NCBI GenBank assembly: GCA_023053575.1
Contig: JAKZAP010000010.1
Location: 10,005,225 to 10,069,224, forward strand
Origin: Branchinecta lynchi
Lineage: Eukaryota > Arthropoda > Branchiopoda > Anostraca > Branchinectidae
Direction of reading: 5' to 3'
DNA: 64,000 bases
This document shows positions 48,076 through 60,044 of the stretch, in pieces. The translations under genes and the position numbers were made by a program. A model generated the notes under the pieces. The model did no database searches, was not told the origin of the DNA, and saw only the letters and a program-made list of their open reading frames with translations. Each line of letters starts with the position of its first letter. Within the stretch, counting starts at the first letter, position 1.

Positions 48076-48489
48076 AGGCGTATTCTCGCCGCTCCCCGAG
48101 GACTCCTCGGGGAATCGAAGGGAACGGCGAAAATAAATGGAGTCACTCCACGCGGACGCCGCGTATAGGAACAGCGATAACAAAGGGAATGCTTCCAAAG
48201 CAATTTAATTCGAAAAAAAAATATGCAGTTGACGAAATTAGTCTGGATCCACTTTATTTTTGGTTTTGTTTATTCTGATTGTTTTTAATTAATTTTACAT
48301 TGCACCAACACAAGCAAAAATTGATTCCCCTCCGAATCTCAAAGGGAGTCCTTTTTGCTGATGGTGACGATAATCGGAGCATTCCCCGTCCGTGGGGACT
48401 CACGAGAATACGGGGAGTGAGTCCCCGGGACAAACAAAGACGCGGGGAACCCTCGACTGGAGTCCTCAGGGAAAGGCGAGAATACGCCT
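48076..48489 (+). mobile_element. MITE family E (AGGCGTATTCTCGCC ends)
   Basis: The ends AGGCGTATTCTCGCC and GGCGAGAATACGCCT are exact inverted repeats and the next 25 bases also match in part (gaggactcc, tcctcagg). TAG on both flanks may be the target duplication. Short ORFs inside have no recognisable product. Confidence 0.7.
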
Positions 48490-48511
48490 TAGGTCTTTAT
48501 TGTCCCTGACA

Positions 48512-48800
48512 AAAAAAAAACGAACCAACTGTTTTCAGAAAAATCGACTGTCTTTAGAAAAATTGCGGCACTTCGCGCCGATTCATATTTCCTTTACCGA
48601 TTGGCAGACAATATTATGAGGAGGCGCGACCCCCATTTGTGACGTTTCTGCTATTTATGACCAAGTCCGTGGTCGGGAAAGTAAATAGATATTAGAATCG
48701 ACTGCCATTAGAAAGATCACGGCGCTTCGCGCCGATTCATATTCTTTACCGATTGGCAGACAATTTTCTGAGGGGGCGCCCCCCCCCCCCCAACTTGTGG
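48512..48800. repeat. Two adjacent CGACTGTTTTC family copies
   Basis: 'gcggcacttcgcgccgattc' and 'cggcgcttcgcgccgattca' each followed by 'accgattggcagacaat'. Confidence 0.5.
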
Positions 48801-49734
48801 CGTGTCTGCTCTTTATGATCAAGTCCGTTGTCGGATGTATTTTTCATGCTTTCTTTGAGGATCAGAAGTGTGACTCATAATCAGTGCCTCAAAATTTAAC
48901 TGTCTTTCGATGTATTTCTTTTATTGTTGAAATGTAGTATGGGTCCCCTAAGTCAATACACTTGTCGCGACGACAGCCGAGACTTTTTTTTCGAGTTGTA
49001 AATTTTAACAAAATCTAAAAAAAAAAAAATCTCCGGAGTCTAGTAAACTTAATTTTCGTCGGGTGGCAACACTACAGCCAACGTGCCAAAAAGTACTGAC
49101 ATCAGTGAAGTGGCAACCTCAAGCTGTGGTGGCAACACTGCTGGCATGATGACGGAGTACTGTTGCCAGATTGGGCGCATTTGCGCCATTTGGGCGCTAT
49201 TTAGAGGCGGCTGCACTTTGAATTTTTCAACTGTGCGAATTGTGCCAAATTTGCGCATTTCCCTAAATTTTGGCGTAAATTGAACGTATTTTGTTCTCCA
49301 TATCCCTTAAAAAACTGAAAATCAGATTAGGATTTGTAAGAGCCACACAGTGATTTTATATCCAGGTCTCAAGGGTTGCGGGGGACTAAAAATCTTCACT
49401 GAAATATCAAAATTGTTGTTTGGGTCCTTGGGAACACAAGGGGAACACTGATAATTGATGCTTGCTGGTTCAGAATGTGTTGACCCTCTCTACTGTTCAA
49501 TGTCTTGAAAGCCAGCGAGCACGATACTTGGATACGAGAATATATTCGCTGGTAAGCAATTCGGCTTGTCAGGTTCATGGTTCATGGTTCATGCACACCT
49601 GGAACGTGTTTTTTCAGAAAAAATCTATTCTTTTAATCGTTTAGAAAAAAACTTTTTTCAAAACTTTTTTCTTAAGAAATGAATCTTTCTTTCGATTATC
49701 CTTACTGTTCATCCTTACAGGCATTATGATCCAA

Positions 49735-50010
49735 AATGTATGGGGAGAAGGGGGGGGGGTATTCATCGACTGATTGGTCATTTTTTGCGACCGTTGCTAA
49801 GACAAATGATTGTTTGAAGAGAAAAAATCGACTGCTTTTACATAAAAAGTCGTAACTAATAAAACAAATAAAAATTTCAGGAGTGTCTTTTCGTTTTAAT
49901 ATTTTGATAAAATCTACTGTTTTATGAAAAATCTACTATTTTCAAGAAGAATTGCGAAACTGAGTAACTCAGTTTTTTTACCGACTGGTCGACAACATGG
50001 GGGGAAGGAT
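49735..50010. repeat. Interspersed CGACTGTTTTC family copy
   Basis: G run, 'tcgactgattggtcattttt', then 'accgactggtcgacaacatg'. Confidence 0.5.
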
Positions 50011-50899
50011 CCGAGGATCCAATTTCTTAAATTGTTTTAGCAAAAATGCGCCGACGGCGTATTTTTGCTTCTCTTGCTCCGCGATCTTGTCTCGCATCTG
50101 GCAACAATGGATGGAAGTTGCATGAATTAATCTGGACTCAATGAAGACTTTCTGACCAATGTTACAGCTGTGGAGGCAAAGTGATGATATTTTTTATCTA
50201 ATGGATAGCAGGCAGCTAGGTTTTAGCAGTTTTATTTTAATAAGATTGATGGCTTGCCCATTGCTGGTTAGTGGTCTCAACTTTTTTCTTTTTGTTGTTT
50301 ACTGCAAGTTTGCAATTGCAGGCGGATAGGATTTCTCTTAAAATATGCCTTCACCAGTACTTTCATGTTCAAGTTTCCAGTTCTTACTTGCTAGGTGTCT
50401 CCATTCTTGGGGCTGGATTGCCGGATGGGGGTTGTTCAATCAGAATCACCATCTTTTAGTTACCCGTCTTTTAAGTATTTGTCAGTATTATCTTCTGGCG
50501 ATCAATTAATCTGGACAGCTATTCACTATTCTGCCTTTCTCCCTCACTTTCTGAAAGCAAAGCAAGAATCTGCTGAGGACAAGAACAAACAGAAAATTTC
50601 TATGCCTTTACAACTTCTTGCTGACTTGCCAAACCTACTTTCCGCATTTCTTACAGAGTGGATTCACTTTCCAAATCACTTTCAAAAATAGCAGCGCGAC
50701 ACTACAGAGACGGAAAGTGAAGTCAATTTTTAAAAAACAGTTGCAAGAAACATGTTGGACAAGCCAATGTAGTTTTTCAGTACAGCGCTCTGACATGAAG
50801 TGGTGCAAGATTATTTGTTTGAGATATCTGGAAAATTTAAATGAACCAGACTATCAAACTTGCAGGTTGGCTGCAAACACTCCAACCAAGACCGTCAGA

Positions 50900-50991
50900 A
50901 TGGTTCATACGGAAAATGACCAAGGAGCAGATTACCGAGACCAAGAGATGAAACTATCACAGGAAATTCAAAGAACACAAAACAGCGACAG
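50900..50991 (+). CDS. TTC32: Gene B exon 1 (tentative)
   Basis: ATG at 50900, donor GACAG before gtatta, phase 2. A charged Gln-rich peptide (QEMKLSQEIQRTQ) with no TPR character. Chosen because its phase fits exon 2 and it is the nearest ATG; an untranslated or different exon could be used. Confidence 0.4.
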
Positions 50992-53698
50992 GTATTAATA
51001 GCTAATATCAAGACAATAGTACCATTAGTATTACAGTTTCTGGAGCTATATCACTATGCAACCCTTGAATCCAGAGTCATGCTGGCCAAATGAAATATAA
51101 GAAAGCAAAAATCTAAGTTGCAAAACGAGTATTTGTACCTGAGCTGATGTGCTTCATTAACCTAAGATTACTCAACAGGATTCTGTTGTGAAGGTGACTT
51201 GCACTTCACCCTTTCTGAGAGACCACATCTCACAAGATTCTCCTAAAACTAAATGATATACAAAGATGGCTCTGATTACAGTATAAATACAATACAGTAT
51301 GCTGTTACAGGACTTGTGAGGTTTAAGTCCTTAATTATTAAGCAAGATATAAGCCCTTGGTATATATGCAAGTTATTCCTTCCAGTAATGACCATGAAAA
51401 GTCATTTGTGCTTGCTCAGCTCTTTAACAACAGAGGATGGACCAGATATATGCAAGTGGAGTTCGATGATGCAGTAGATGACTACAATAAAGCACTGGAA
51501 TATTTGCCAAACCTTGCAGAAGCCCTCTATAACCGTGGTACCATACACTACCGGATGGGTATGTTGATCCTCTTTTGCATAACCAGATTAAGTTTCTAAA
51601 ATTCAGTTCAAGCTACTGACAACAGAGTCAAAGAAGTTAATTCTAAACCAATCCCACATTTGCAACGCCTACTGCCTATATGACCCACATTCAATTTTCT
51701 GGAATGAAAAGTAACAAGACCAAAAGTTTTGATGGGATCTCAAAAATTTAATATGTTTTGGACTTCTGACCCAGACAATTGAATCTTATGGATTTCCGAG
51801 TCTTTGCCAGACCCTTTTAACATTTCGCTATTTATCCATAAGCAATCGCTTGAATATGTATTCTTTTTTTTACCGTTTTGGAGTTTTTTGACAACTTAAG
51901 GCCAATCGAGAAAACCAAGTTCAGGTATGGGTTTAGCAAGCATATTTACTCCTGTGTCTAATCTCTAATAGACTTCAGAAAGCTCTATTAGAGTATTTTT
52001 TTTTTTTTTTTAACAAAATTTCCCGTATTTTAGCAGCATTCCCGACGAGAGGAAAAGACCTTAGTTATATTAAGAGCAGAAACCTTTCGATACAAAATTT
52101 CCAGGTTTTGTTTGTAAAATTTTGTCAGCTTATCCATCAAGGAGATAAATATTTGATGGTGCAAAACGGATAGGTCAGCTGAATTTTATTGGAGCTATAT
52201 TTGGTGTTTCACACAAGTTCGTTCTTCCAACTTGAGCGGTTTTGAGCCTGAAGAGGACCCTTGCCAATAAGTGCCGAAATATAGCTCCAATAAAATTCAG
52301 CCGACGTATCCGCTTTGCACCATCAAATATGATTCGTAGTCACCTTGGGCTGAAAGAATAAGGAGATAAAGTTCAAAATTCGATTCAGCATGTCTCCTTA
52401 CTGCAATACCGCATCTCTAATCGATTTCATAAACAACTTTGAGCTTCAACCAATTTTCCTGTTTAGGCCAAATTTCGGGTGAATCATTTGTCCGGCAAGA
52501 AAACATCTCATTAGCTTATAAAACATATTTTCCCCCTAAATTCGCCCCCTCCCCCCCCCCCTGCCTCAAAATATAGGGCTAAAGGACTTTTATTCAAACA
52601 ATGTTTACACGGATACGTCAGCTCTGATTTTTCATCAGCGATATTTCGGCCCTTCTTGGCAAGGGTCCTCGTCAGGCTGTCAATCTTCTTGTTCAACTTC
52701 GGGGAAGGAAACAAACCTGTAACAAATAACTGAAGCTTCTACTGACTATAAATATCTTATTAAGGTAAATTATCTTCAAGTACCAGTATAATGAATTAAT
52801 AAGATATTTATAGTCAGTAGAAGCTTCAGTTATTTGTTACAGGTTTGTTTCCTTCCCCGAAGTTGAACAAGAAGATTGACAGCCTGACGAGGACCCTTGC
52901 CAAGAAGGGCCGAAATATCGCTGATGAAAAATCAGAGCTGACGTATCCGTGTAAACATTGTTTGAATAAATGTTTCAAAGTCAGCTTGGGCTCAAAGAAT
53001 ATTTGGCTAAAGGACTCATCTACGAACTTGGCCTGTACTTTGCCAGTGAAGTGAAAAGTGCCCTGACTAAGCCCAAAGAATACGTAGGCTAGGTGAATAT
53101 TCTTTGATTAAACCCAAGAAACATTTCGCACTGTACACGCGGGAGTCACTATCCCCCCGGCGCCTAAAGACTAAACGTAAGAAATCGTCGTCGTAACGCA
53201 GAGCTTTAGCCTGTATCAATAAAGGGATAGGGTAGGGACTGGTAAAGCCACCTGGTTGTTCCAAAAATTGGTCGACAGTTGACAGCTACATCCTGCCTTT
53301 TCGACCCAGCAAATACCGGGATTCGATTGCTTTTTTACTAACACTATATTTTATTTAATGTGTCTGACAATAAAACAAAACTTAGTGTGTTTCAGCCATT
53401 TGCGCTGTTTTTTAAAACAAAAGAATTTTAATAAATTTATGGATAATACTGGCTGGTATTGGGTTTTGTAGAAAGAAAAGCTAAGTTCCGTCCACAATAG
53501 TATTCCTATCCAGTGGTAATGGTTTCTCGTTCGGTTCCGCCGAATCAGTCAACTACTTGAGCAATGTACGCTTTTCCAGGATACTTCGAAGAAGCTGTTA
53601 CTGACCTTGAGAAGGCTGTAGCTCTACAAAAGGATAACAGGGAGTTCGCAGAAGGGCTTGTAAATGCCAGGATTCAGCTGGGATTGCAAACTCAGTAG
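50900..53698 (+). CDS. TTC32: Gene B: TTC32-like tetratricopeptide repeat protein (3 exons)
   Basis: Exons 50900-50991, 51386-51558 and 53580-53698 splice in phase to give 127 residues. Donors gtatta and gtatgttg, acceptors ccttccag and ttttccag. Residues about 40-73 (NNRGWTRYMQVEFDDAVDDY) and 75-107 (ALYNRG then YFEEAVTDLEKAV) form two TPR units with the expected small/aromatic positions. The NNRG, DDAVDDY and YNRG patterns and the small size match TTC32, a cytosolic TPR protein of unknown precise role. TPR units bind partner proteins. Vertebrate TTC32 is about 150 residues and has another TPR half at the N-terminus. Here that part is replaced by a short charged stretch, so exon 1 is the least sure part and the true first exon may lie upstream. 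Intron 2 (2.0 kb) is filled by repeats. Confidence 0.7.
51386..51558 (+). CDS. TTC32: Gene B exon 2 (TPR 1)
   Basis: Acceptor tattccttccag, one base completes the previous codon; donor ATGG before gtatgttg, phase 1. Encodes the first TPR and the first helix of the second. Confidence 0.8.
52197..52350 (+). repeat. Diverged Penelope/hammerhead-like repeat
   Basis: CTGAAGA at 52248, 'ggacccttgcc', then GCCGAAATAT and 'gacgtatccg'; ends 'gggctgaaagaat'. Confidence 0.5.
52592..52967. repeat. Palindrome of two Penelope/hammerhead-like repeats
   Basis: Arms 52592-52763 and 52796-52967 are near-identical inverted copies around a 32-base spacer. Both lack the same 'tt' present in the 15159 copy, so one arm was copied from the other recently. 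Confidence 0.8.
52884..52950 (+). ncRNA. Hammerhead-ribozyme-like motif (incomplete fit)
   Basis: CTGACGA (52884-52890), a seven-pair stem II with one bulged A, GAAA (52912-52915), a four-pair stem III closure (ATAT with GTAT) and a following C. Stem I pairs only if one base is bulged. Penelope-like retroelements are known to carry hammerhead motifs. Activity is not shown. Confidence 0.4.
53580..53698 (+). CDS. TTC32: Gene B exon 3 (end of TPR 2, stop)
   Basis: Acceptor cttttccag, then GA completes Gly. Encodes YFEEAVTDLEKAV and a terminal helix; stop TAG at 53696-53698. Confidence 0.8.
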
Positions 53699-53782
53699 CA
53701 GACAGTGAGATCTGTAATTTACCCATTATTTGGAATTTATTACATAGCTGAAGTACCAAAATATGTATTTTATGTGTTACAA

Positions 53783-53788
53783 ATTAAA
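53783..53788 (+). promoter_or_regulatory. Candidate variant poly(A) signal of gene B
   Basis: ATTAAA 85 bases after the stop codon; the commonest variant of AATAAA. Weak evidence. Confidence 0.3.
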
Positions 53789-54189
53789 GAAAATTAAGGA
53801 TTTAAACTGGAAGCATTCTAGCATTTGCAATTGCAACGTCCATACCGTCAAAATGCAAGTCGCTGGTAACCAGGACTTCTTGTACTCAAAGAAGGAGTCT
53901 GGAAGACTGCGGGCGGAAACAGCGATTCCTCGCGGAATTTTTTTGGAACAAAAGCTTTGCTAGTTTCTCGAAGGATGTGGCTTCGGATGTTACAACAACT
54001 AATTCGTTGACTCTGGTCATCGATGGACGTGTATGGTAACGATGGAAAAGTAGGTAATGGTCATATTTGTGATCGCTGGAAACGGTCTTTTGACGATCTT
54101 TATAAGGCGGTCCCCGACAGCAATCCGGCTCCGAAAGCAAAGTTGTCTATGCTGTGGTTCATCGACCGATTAAACTAGCGGCTAAAGTA

Positions 54190-54332
54190 TTATGCGGTCC
54201 ATGACTGTACATAGTTGTACCGCGATCGCTATGTTGGATGTGTTAATGGTGCCTAGTACAGACGGACGAATAAAAGAACAACTTTTGCGAAGTCATAAAG
54301 TAACCCTCCACTTACGTTTTGGGATCCCAGAA
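54190..54332 (+). mobile_element. Helentron/pearl-like 3' end fragment
   Basis: Only 'cagacggacgaataaaagaa' and the 'cttacgttttgggatccca' tail remain. Confidence 0.55.
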
Positions 54333-55164
54333 CGCCTGAAAACATGCTACTGGTTTCCCTCTGCTCAGTTTGGTTATAGATTTCTGCTCCATGTTGGAGA
54401 GAGTTAAGCAAGTCTACTTTTGACATCTAGCCACTGTTTTTGGTTATTTTGTAAGTGTGTATGCTATTCTTAGCGGAAAAAATTAGATAGACAGACAGAT
54501 AGTTGCAGTCTAGCATAAATGCGAGATGATGGGGCTGGCTATGGGACAACCATTTTCTAGCTACAATATATCAAATGCTAGTTGGGTATCCCAGACGTTG
54601 GCGCCACATAACCTACGAGGTAAGCAATTTACGAAAAAGAAATGAAAATTCTTTTTGAATTTAACTTTCATTATGTTCAGTAGTGTGGTAGTTGGTACTG
54701 CTTCTTGATGGGTAGGGGTGGATATTCTAGCGTGAATAGTTTCATCCCGCCCAGCTGATGGATCTGGATATGCTGGTTAGAATAAGCTTTTGAGTGTCCT
54801 GGTTCCTTTCTTGCACTCCTATTTTTTTTTATTACTAGATTGTGTCTGGTATTTCCTCCATTTGTGTCTGGTATTTCCTCCATCTGGTATTTTATTCTTG
54901 GCACAGCCAGAACCCTAGCTCACCAGAGATGGGTTCTGTGAGTTAAAAATATTCACTCACTGACTACCAGTCTAAATTGAGTTGAGATGGGTCTGTGAGT
55001 TCAAAATTTTTAATATTTGGCACTACCGGAACCCTAGCCCATAGCCATTTGTGTCTGAGACTTGGTAATTTTCAACTAAATAGTGGCTACTGCACGAACC
55101 TTGGGTCTTCACACATGGGTTCCTGTAGTGCTTATTTCTCATGTAATTGTCTCTAGGTTGGTGA

Positions 55165-55340
55165 AACAGTCAGTTTTTTTTTTAAATCAGTCGGCTTCTC
55201 GTTGAATCTGTCGTTTTTTTCTTGAAAACAGTCGTTTTTTCTTGAAAACAGTCGTTTTTTCTGCAAACACAGTCGGTAAAAAATGACCAGCCAGTCGGTA
55301 AATTCCTGCCCCCTGAAACATTTTGGCTAGTAACAGCTCT
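55165..55340. repeat. Interspersed CGACTGTTTTC family copy
   Basis: 'cttgaaaacagtcgtttttt' twice in a row and 'agccagtcggtaaattcctg'. Confidence 0.55.
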
Positions 55341-55349
55341 GGCTCCCTG

Positions 55350-56620
55350 TCCCACAGACCAGCCATAGACAGCCCCTTGTCCTGAAGAATAAATTTGCTT
55401 TATTCTAGTCTGAAGGGTTAATGCTGTGTCTGTGCTAGGGAAGTTGGGTGAACAGAAAGCACTGCCCTAACTTTAGGCTACATGGACCTGAAAGAGACTC
55501 AGTTCTTGATTAGAAGTATTCAAGTATTTATTTATATACTAGAAATAATACAGCACTGGACAACTTGATTTATTGGCCAGAAGGAGAAGAAACTTGTGTA
55601 GGCCTGGCTAAACTACAACTTATACATTAGAAGAAAATCAAACTCACAAAGGAAACACACAACAAAAGGAAAGTTAGTGTAGTGCAGATATGTCAGGATT
55701 TTTCATAAAACTGACGAAAATGGCTGGTTTTGCCAGTCTGGTATACTAAGCCCTTTTTTAATACCCATGCTCAAACGGGGTGGTATGCCTCCAGGGGTGA
55801 ACCTGGTGAGCCCCGTATGTGAACCTCTTATTCCCCAGAGGTCAACTAGTATACAACACTTCGAAGTTAAATACGTTCTTGACGTACTGCTGCTTCTGGT
55901 CTGTGTATTACGGCAAAAGATAGACCTGCTTCAGAGCTGCAATTTCGTATACCTTAAGATTTTTTTTTGAATCTTAAAACTAGGTAAAAGGGGCAGACAG
56001 AACAAGACGACTTCCCAAAACATGGAGATTCGCCGCGGGATGAAACACCACGAACGAGAGCTACGGTACTTCTTTTCTTTCCAACTGAGGAAGCACGTCG
56101 AGATCCCATTGATAATGGCAATGAAACTACGCGCCTATTCGGACGACCGGAGGCTGATTTTTTTTTATTTTTTTCAACCGCTAATTACGCCCCTAAATCG
56201 GTCGCTGAGAATCAGTCGCTGTTCCAGCCTCGTGTCCAAAGTCTACGATAGTCAAATTAGGTTTTTCTTTGTAATTCTCTCGTCAACCACAAACCCTTAA
56301 TCAGTCGTCTGACCAGATTAGCAGATATTAACGCGCATATTTGGGTCAGTGTGAACAAGCTTCAAGCTTCATGTTCACATTGGTCTAAAAGAATCTGAAC
56401 TGGATTTACCACTTTGACCAAGTTCCCCAAATTACAGTCTGTTTACTGTCCCCAGAGTCGTCAAAGGTCACAATCTAAAGGATTTATTTATCCCAGTGGG
56501 TGACCATGATGAAAATATTCCTCTATTCAGAAGATAACTATTTTTTTATATTTTAACTGCTAATTACGCATGGGAACCAGCCGCTGGTCGAGAATCTACC
56601 GCTGTTTCAGCCCCGTGTGA
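55350..56620. other. No gene recognised
   Basis: AT-rich; a few short ORFs, a T run at 55960 and one at 56160. Confidence 0.5.
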
Positions 56621-56639
56621 ACAGCAGAGGTGCTGCCAG

Positions 56640-56780
56640 TTCGCTGTGATCCAGTCCGAGACCGAAGTGACGCTCACGAGTCAAGACGAGTCCGAGTCCG
56701 CGAAAAAAAATGTTCAAGACGGGACGAGACCGAGTCCGCGAAAAAGGTGTCTCGAGACCGAGTCACGCCCCGAGTCCTAA
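56640..56780. repeat. GAGACCGAGTCC-type repeats
   Basis: 'gacgagtccgagtccgcg' and 'gacgagaccgagtccgcg' recur; related words in reverse at 58185-58350. Confidence 0.6.
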
Positions 56781-56899
56781 CAATACGTTTTGTTTTTATC
56801 AAACCATGCACTATACTTCAAATACAGAGTTATTATAAAAAAATCACCAATCAGTGTTACACTTTAGAAAAACAAGCGCATCAAGGTGCGGGGATCTAG

Positions 56900-58160
56900 G
56901 ATCTACAAGTACAAGAAATTTCATCGTCCAGGTCCAGGTCTGGCAAAGTTATGAACATTATTCACTGGGCAACATAGGCCCATTTGCCCCTGAACCGGGG
57001 GGGGGGGGAACCCCCAAAGGCACAACTACCCCAAAACCCACAAGTGTACCAAGTTTGAACTTGACACTTGCACTGGTTCACGAGTTATGAGCTCCACAAA
57101 ATACGGTGAACCGAAAACTGCTTCAGCGCTCGCAATTGTGGATTGTTCCAAGGAACACTTCACTAAAAATTTGACGTCCGGTCCAAAGTATTGGGTGTAC
57201 TTTGCAGTTAAGATGTGCACTTTAAGAAAGCTTAGAATTCATTTATAAACAAAACCCTTAAGTTCTCAGTTAAAGTGGTTACCAAGATACGTACAGATCC
57301 TCCATTGTAATCATTTTACAAGAACTCCTTTGGTCCCTTCCGAATTACAACTTATCGATCCGATCTTATGCGAAACATCTGAGACAATTTAGTTCCATTT
57401 AGATCCCATCACCCGTTTGAAAATAATTCAAGCCTTTCCTCCACTCCCACCACGAGAGGGGTAGACTATTCTGATTTATACCAAGTTTCATCTTCCTAGC
57501 ATATCTGGAAGTTGGCGGAGCAGCGAATGTCATCCAACACTAATAAGAAAGGAATAGAGAGAGCAAAATAATTGTTAGATAACATGATATTCTTAGAGAC
57601 TTTACGGTCTAATATTTTCGATTGAAGAGTTGAGGGTTTCAGTACCAGTATGACAAATTGAAGCTGAATCTAAAACCTCGCAACTAAGGGAGTGTTAATT
57701 TATTCAACAACCGCTAGAATTTGTGTTCAGGTCCTTCAAATTAACCGGTTCCCAATTGAAATAAGAAAACAAACCTTAAAACTGGTTTTGTGCCTCCGAA
57801 ATGGGATATACGTGTCATGTCAAAGCTGTCGTATGCAAAATTACTTCAGTTGTGGTTCCTGGCAAGATGACGATTAAAATTTGATGTTGTACCGAGGTTC
57901 TCTGTGATTAATTTACTACAGACTATGCATTTGCCACTGTGCTTTTCTCTGTAGAGAAAATTTTGTAATCCAAATATCCGAAATCTGACTATCTTAGGAT
58001 CACTCATTTTCACAACTGTGCTTTTTAAAAGCCTTTACAACCTTGTTATCTGCGGTTCCTAATTTAAATCCTTAGACCTCCAAGGTATTACTTGACTTAA
58101 TCCTACTTACAAAGGTTAAGACATAACCATCCTACTTACAAAGGTTACGACATAACCATT
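56900..58160. other. No gene recognised
   Basis: A G run near 56998 and a threefold 'ggttacgacataacca' word at 58115-58175 are the only structure seen. Confidence 0.45.
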
Positions 58161-58184
58161 GGTTACGACATAACCAATCTCTTG

Positions 58185-58350
58185 AATTGGTCCTCGGAGA
58201 CGTCAATTTTATTTTGAATTTGCTGGTCCGAGACGTCTCTTGGACTCGGGTGACTCGATCGCATTTCGAGACGAGATGAGTCCGAGTCCTCCTCCGCAAA
58301 GGACGAGCCCGAGTCCCAGAAGAAGGTGTCTCGAGACGAGTCCACCACCT
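58185..58350. repeat. GAGACGAGTCC-type repeats, second block
   Basis: 'gagacgagatgagtccgagt' and 'ctcgagacgagtccaccacc'. The minus-strand ORF across it is a repeat translation. Confidence 0.6.
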
Positions 58351-58399
58351 CTGGTGAACAGGCTATTAATATCTTTTTAATAGCTCTCATCCACGCTGC

Positions 58400-59300
58400 T
58401 TCTTACAGTGCGAACAACCATGTTTTGAGAAGTGGTCTTGTTCCGGCGGCCCCTTTTACCTAGTCCAAGATTCTAAAACAATCCCAAGATATATGAAATT
58501 ATTGCTCTTAAGCAGATTTATTTATCGCTTTAATTAATAGACCAGACGCAGCAGTAAGTAAATACTATTTAATGTTGAATTAGAAAGTGCTGTATACTAG
58601 TAGACCTCTGGGGAATAAGGGGTAGGCTATATATATGTATGATTACCCTTACCCTGTACTTTCCTTACAATTTTGTTGTTATGATGCTTCCTACTGGGAC
58701 ACCATCATTTAGCTATATTAAGACTGACCAGTTTTTGCAGGAGGGGTTTCCAACCTCGAATTTGTACAGCCTCGAACATGGCCTAAAATGATGTAAAGGC
58801 AAATTCAATGCAATCCTATCAAGGTCCAAAGTGTGAAGAAGGAAATATTGACTGACCTAGGACCTGTTTTGGACTGCACTGAAGTTTCTTTGTAAGACTT
58901 CTAGGCCAAGTATTCGAAATGAATGTAGATCATCATCTTATACTACCAAACGTTTGTTTATTACAAGTTACTTGACAAGATTTCAAGATATCAAATTTCC
59001 CCAGAAGTCTGTCCTTCAGAGTAATCTATCTGGCTGAAAAAGGAACCAACAAATATGACAAACATACTAGATTGCTTCAAAAAAGCAATTTTTAAATAAA
59101 AAATTGCTTCAATATTTCTCGTCAAACATATTTTTCTTTTCAAACAAAATAGGCTCATTCTAACCTTAGCTCGGATTCCTCACCACGACTTACAAAATGA
59201 CGAAAAAGGTAGAGTTACCAAATTCAATAGCTAGAAAATCCCTTTTCAAAGCAGCTTCAAAATAAAGAAAAGGTGCAGAATTTGAATATCTTTGGACATG
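58400..59300. other. No gene recognised
   Basis: AT-rich DNA with no repeat or ORF that I can support. Confidence 0.5.
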
Positions 59301-59573
59301 TGACAGTGGAAACAAGACCAAAGGTTTCGATGGGATCCCAAAAATCTAATATTTGATTCAAACAATTGTTTCAATTTTCAAATCCAGCTGACGTATCCGT
59401 TTTGCACCACCAAATGTGACTTGCAGTCAGCTTAGCTGACGGAATATTTATGGGTCATGTCTTCTCCATTCAGTCTTCATCAGATTCCTTTAATATTTTT
59501 GCTGTTAAAATAAAGTTCAAAAATGGATTCAGCATGTCTCCTTGACCCGATCCTCTAATCAATTTAAAAAACA

Positions 59574-59716
59574 ACAAAAATATTTATTCAAACAAAGTTT
59601 ACAACGGATACGTCAGCTACGATTCTTCGTCAGCGATATTTCGGCCCTTCTTGGCAAGGGTCCTCGTCAGGCTGTCAATCTTCTGGTTCAACTTCGGGGA
59701 AGGAAACAAACCTGTC
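59574..59716 (-). repeat. Penelope/hammerhead-like repeat copy
   Basis: Reverse complement of the 15159 copy; the core TCGTCAG at 59664-59670. Confidence 0.55.
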
Positions 59717-60044
59717 AACAAACATACTAGATTGTTTTCTTTATCTCAACGTTGACATAAAGAAAAACCGGGATGCATTAACCGAGATACAGGCAAGTAC
59801 TCCCTACCGGAAACTTGGAACGGGGTTATTAAGGGAAGAAAATTTAAGCCTCAGTCCCTTATTAACAACAAAACATAAGTCAATCAAAATGCAGAAGAAA
59901 ATGTTTCCTGCCATCGCCCCAATCATGCAGCAAAAACAGCAGCCGTGTAAAAAAATAAATCCCTGAAACTTAAATATTATTTATTAATAACCTTGTTCTA
60001 CATTTCTATTATGGAGTACTCGCCTGTATCTATTACTCTGAATA

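Larger units (their letters stand above)
47775..49075. repeat. Composite block with ATCTAGTAA words
   Basis: 'atctagtaa' appears about five times in 47800-47880; 'gagtctagtaaac' and 'ggcaacactac' at the far end face 'gttgccaacgggagtaaa' at the near end. MITE E and two CGACTGTTTTC copies sit inside. Confidence 0.45.
51713..53300 (+). mobile_element. Degraded Helentron/pearl-like element in gene B intron 2
   Basis: 5' tip 'aacaagaccaaaagttttga' with GGGATCTC, scattered core units, no clear 3' end; split by the 52592-52967 palindrome. Confidence 0.5.

Noticed and set aside
52511..53054. Two 67-69-codon ORFs with the identical peptide start MFPSPKLNKK
   Set aside because: They are the two arms of the palindrome; the same peptide comes from every copy of the hammerhead-like repeat, so this is a repeat, not a gene pair.
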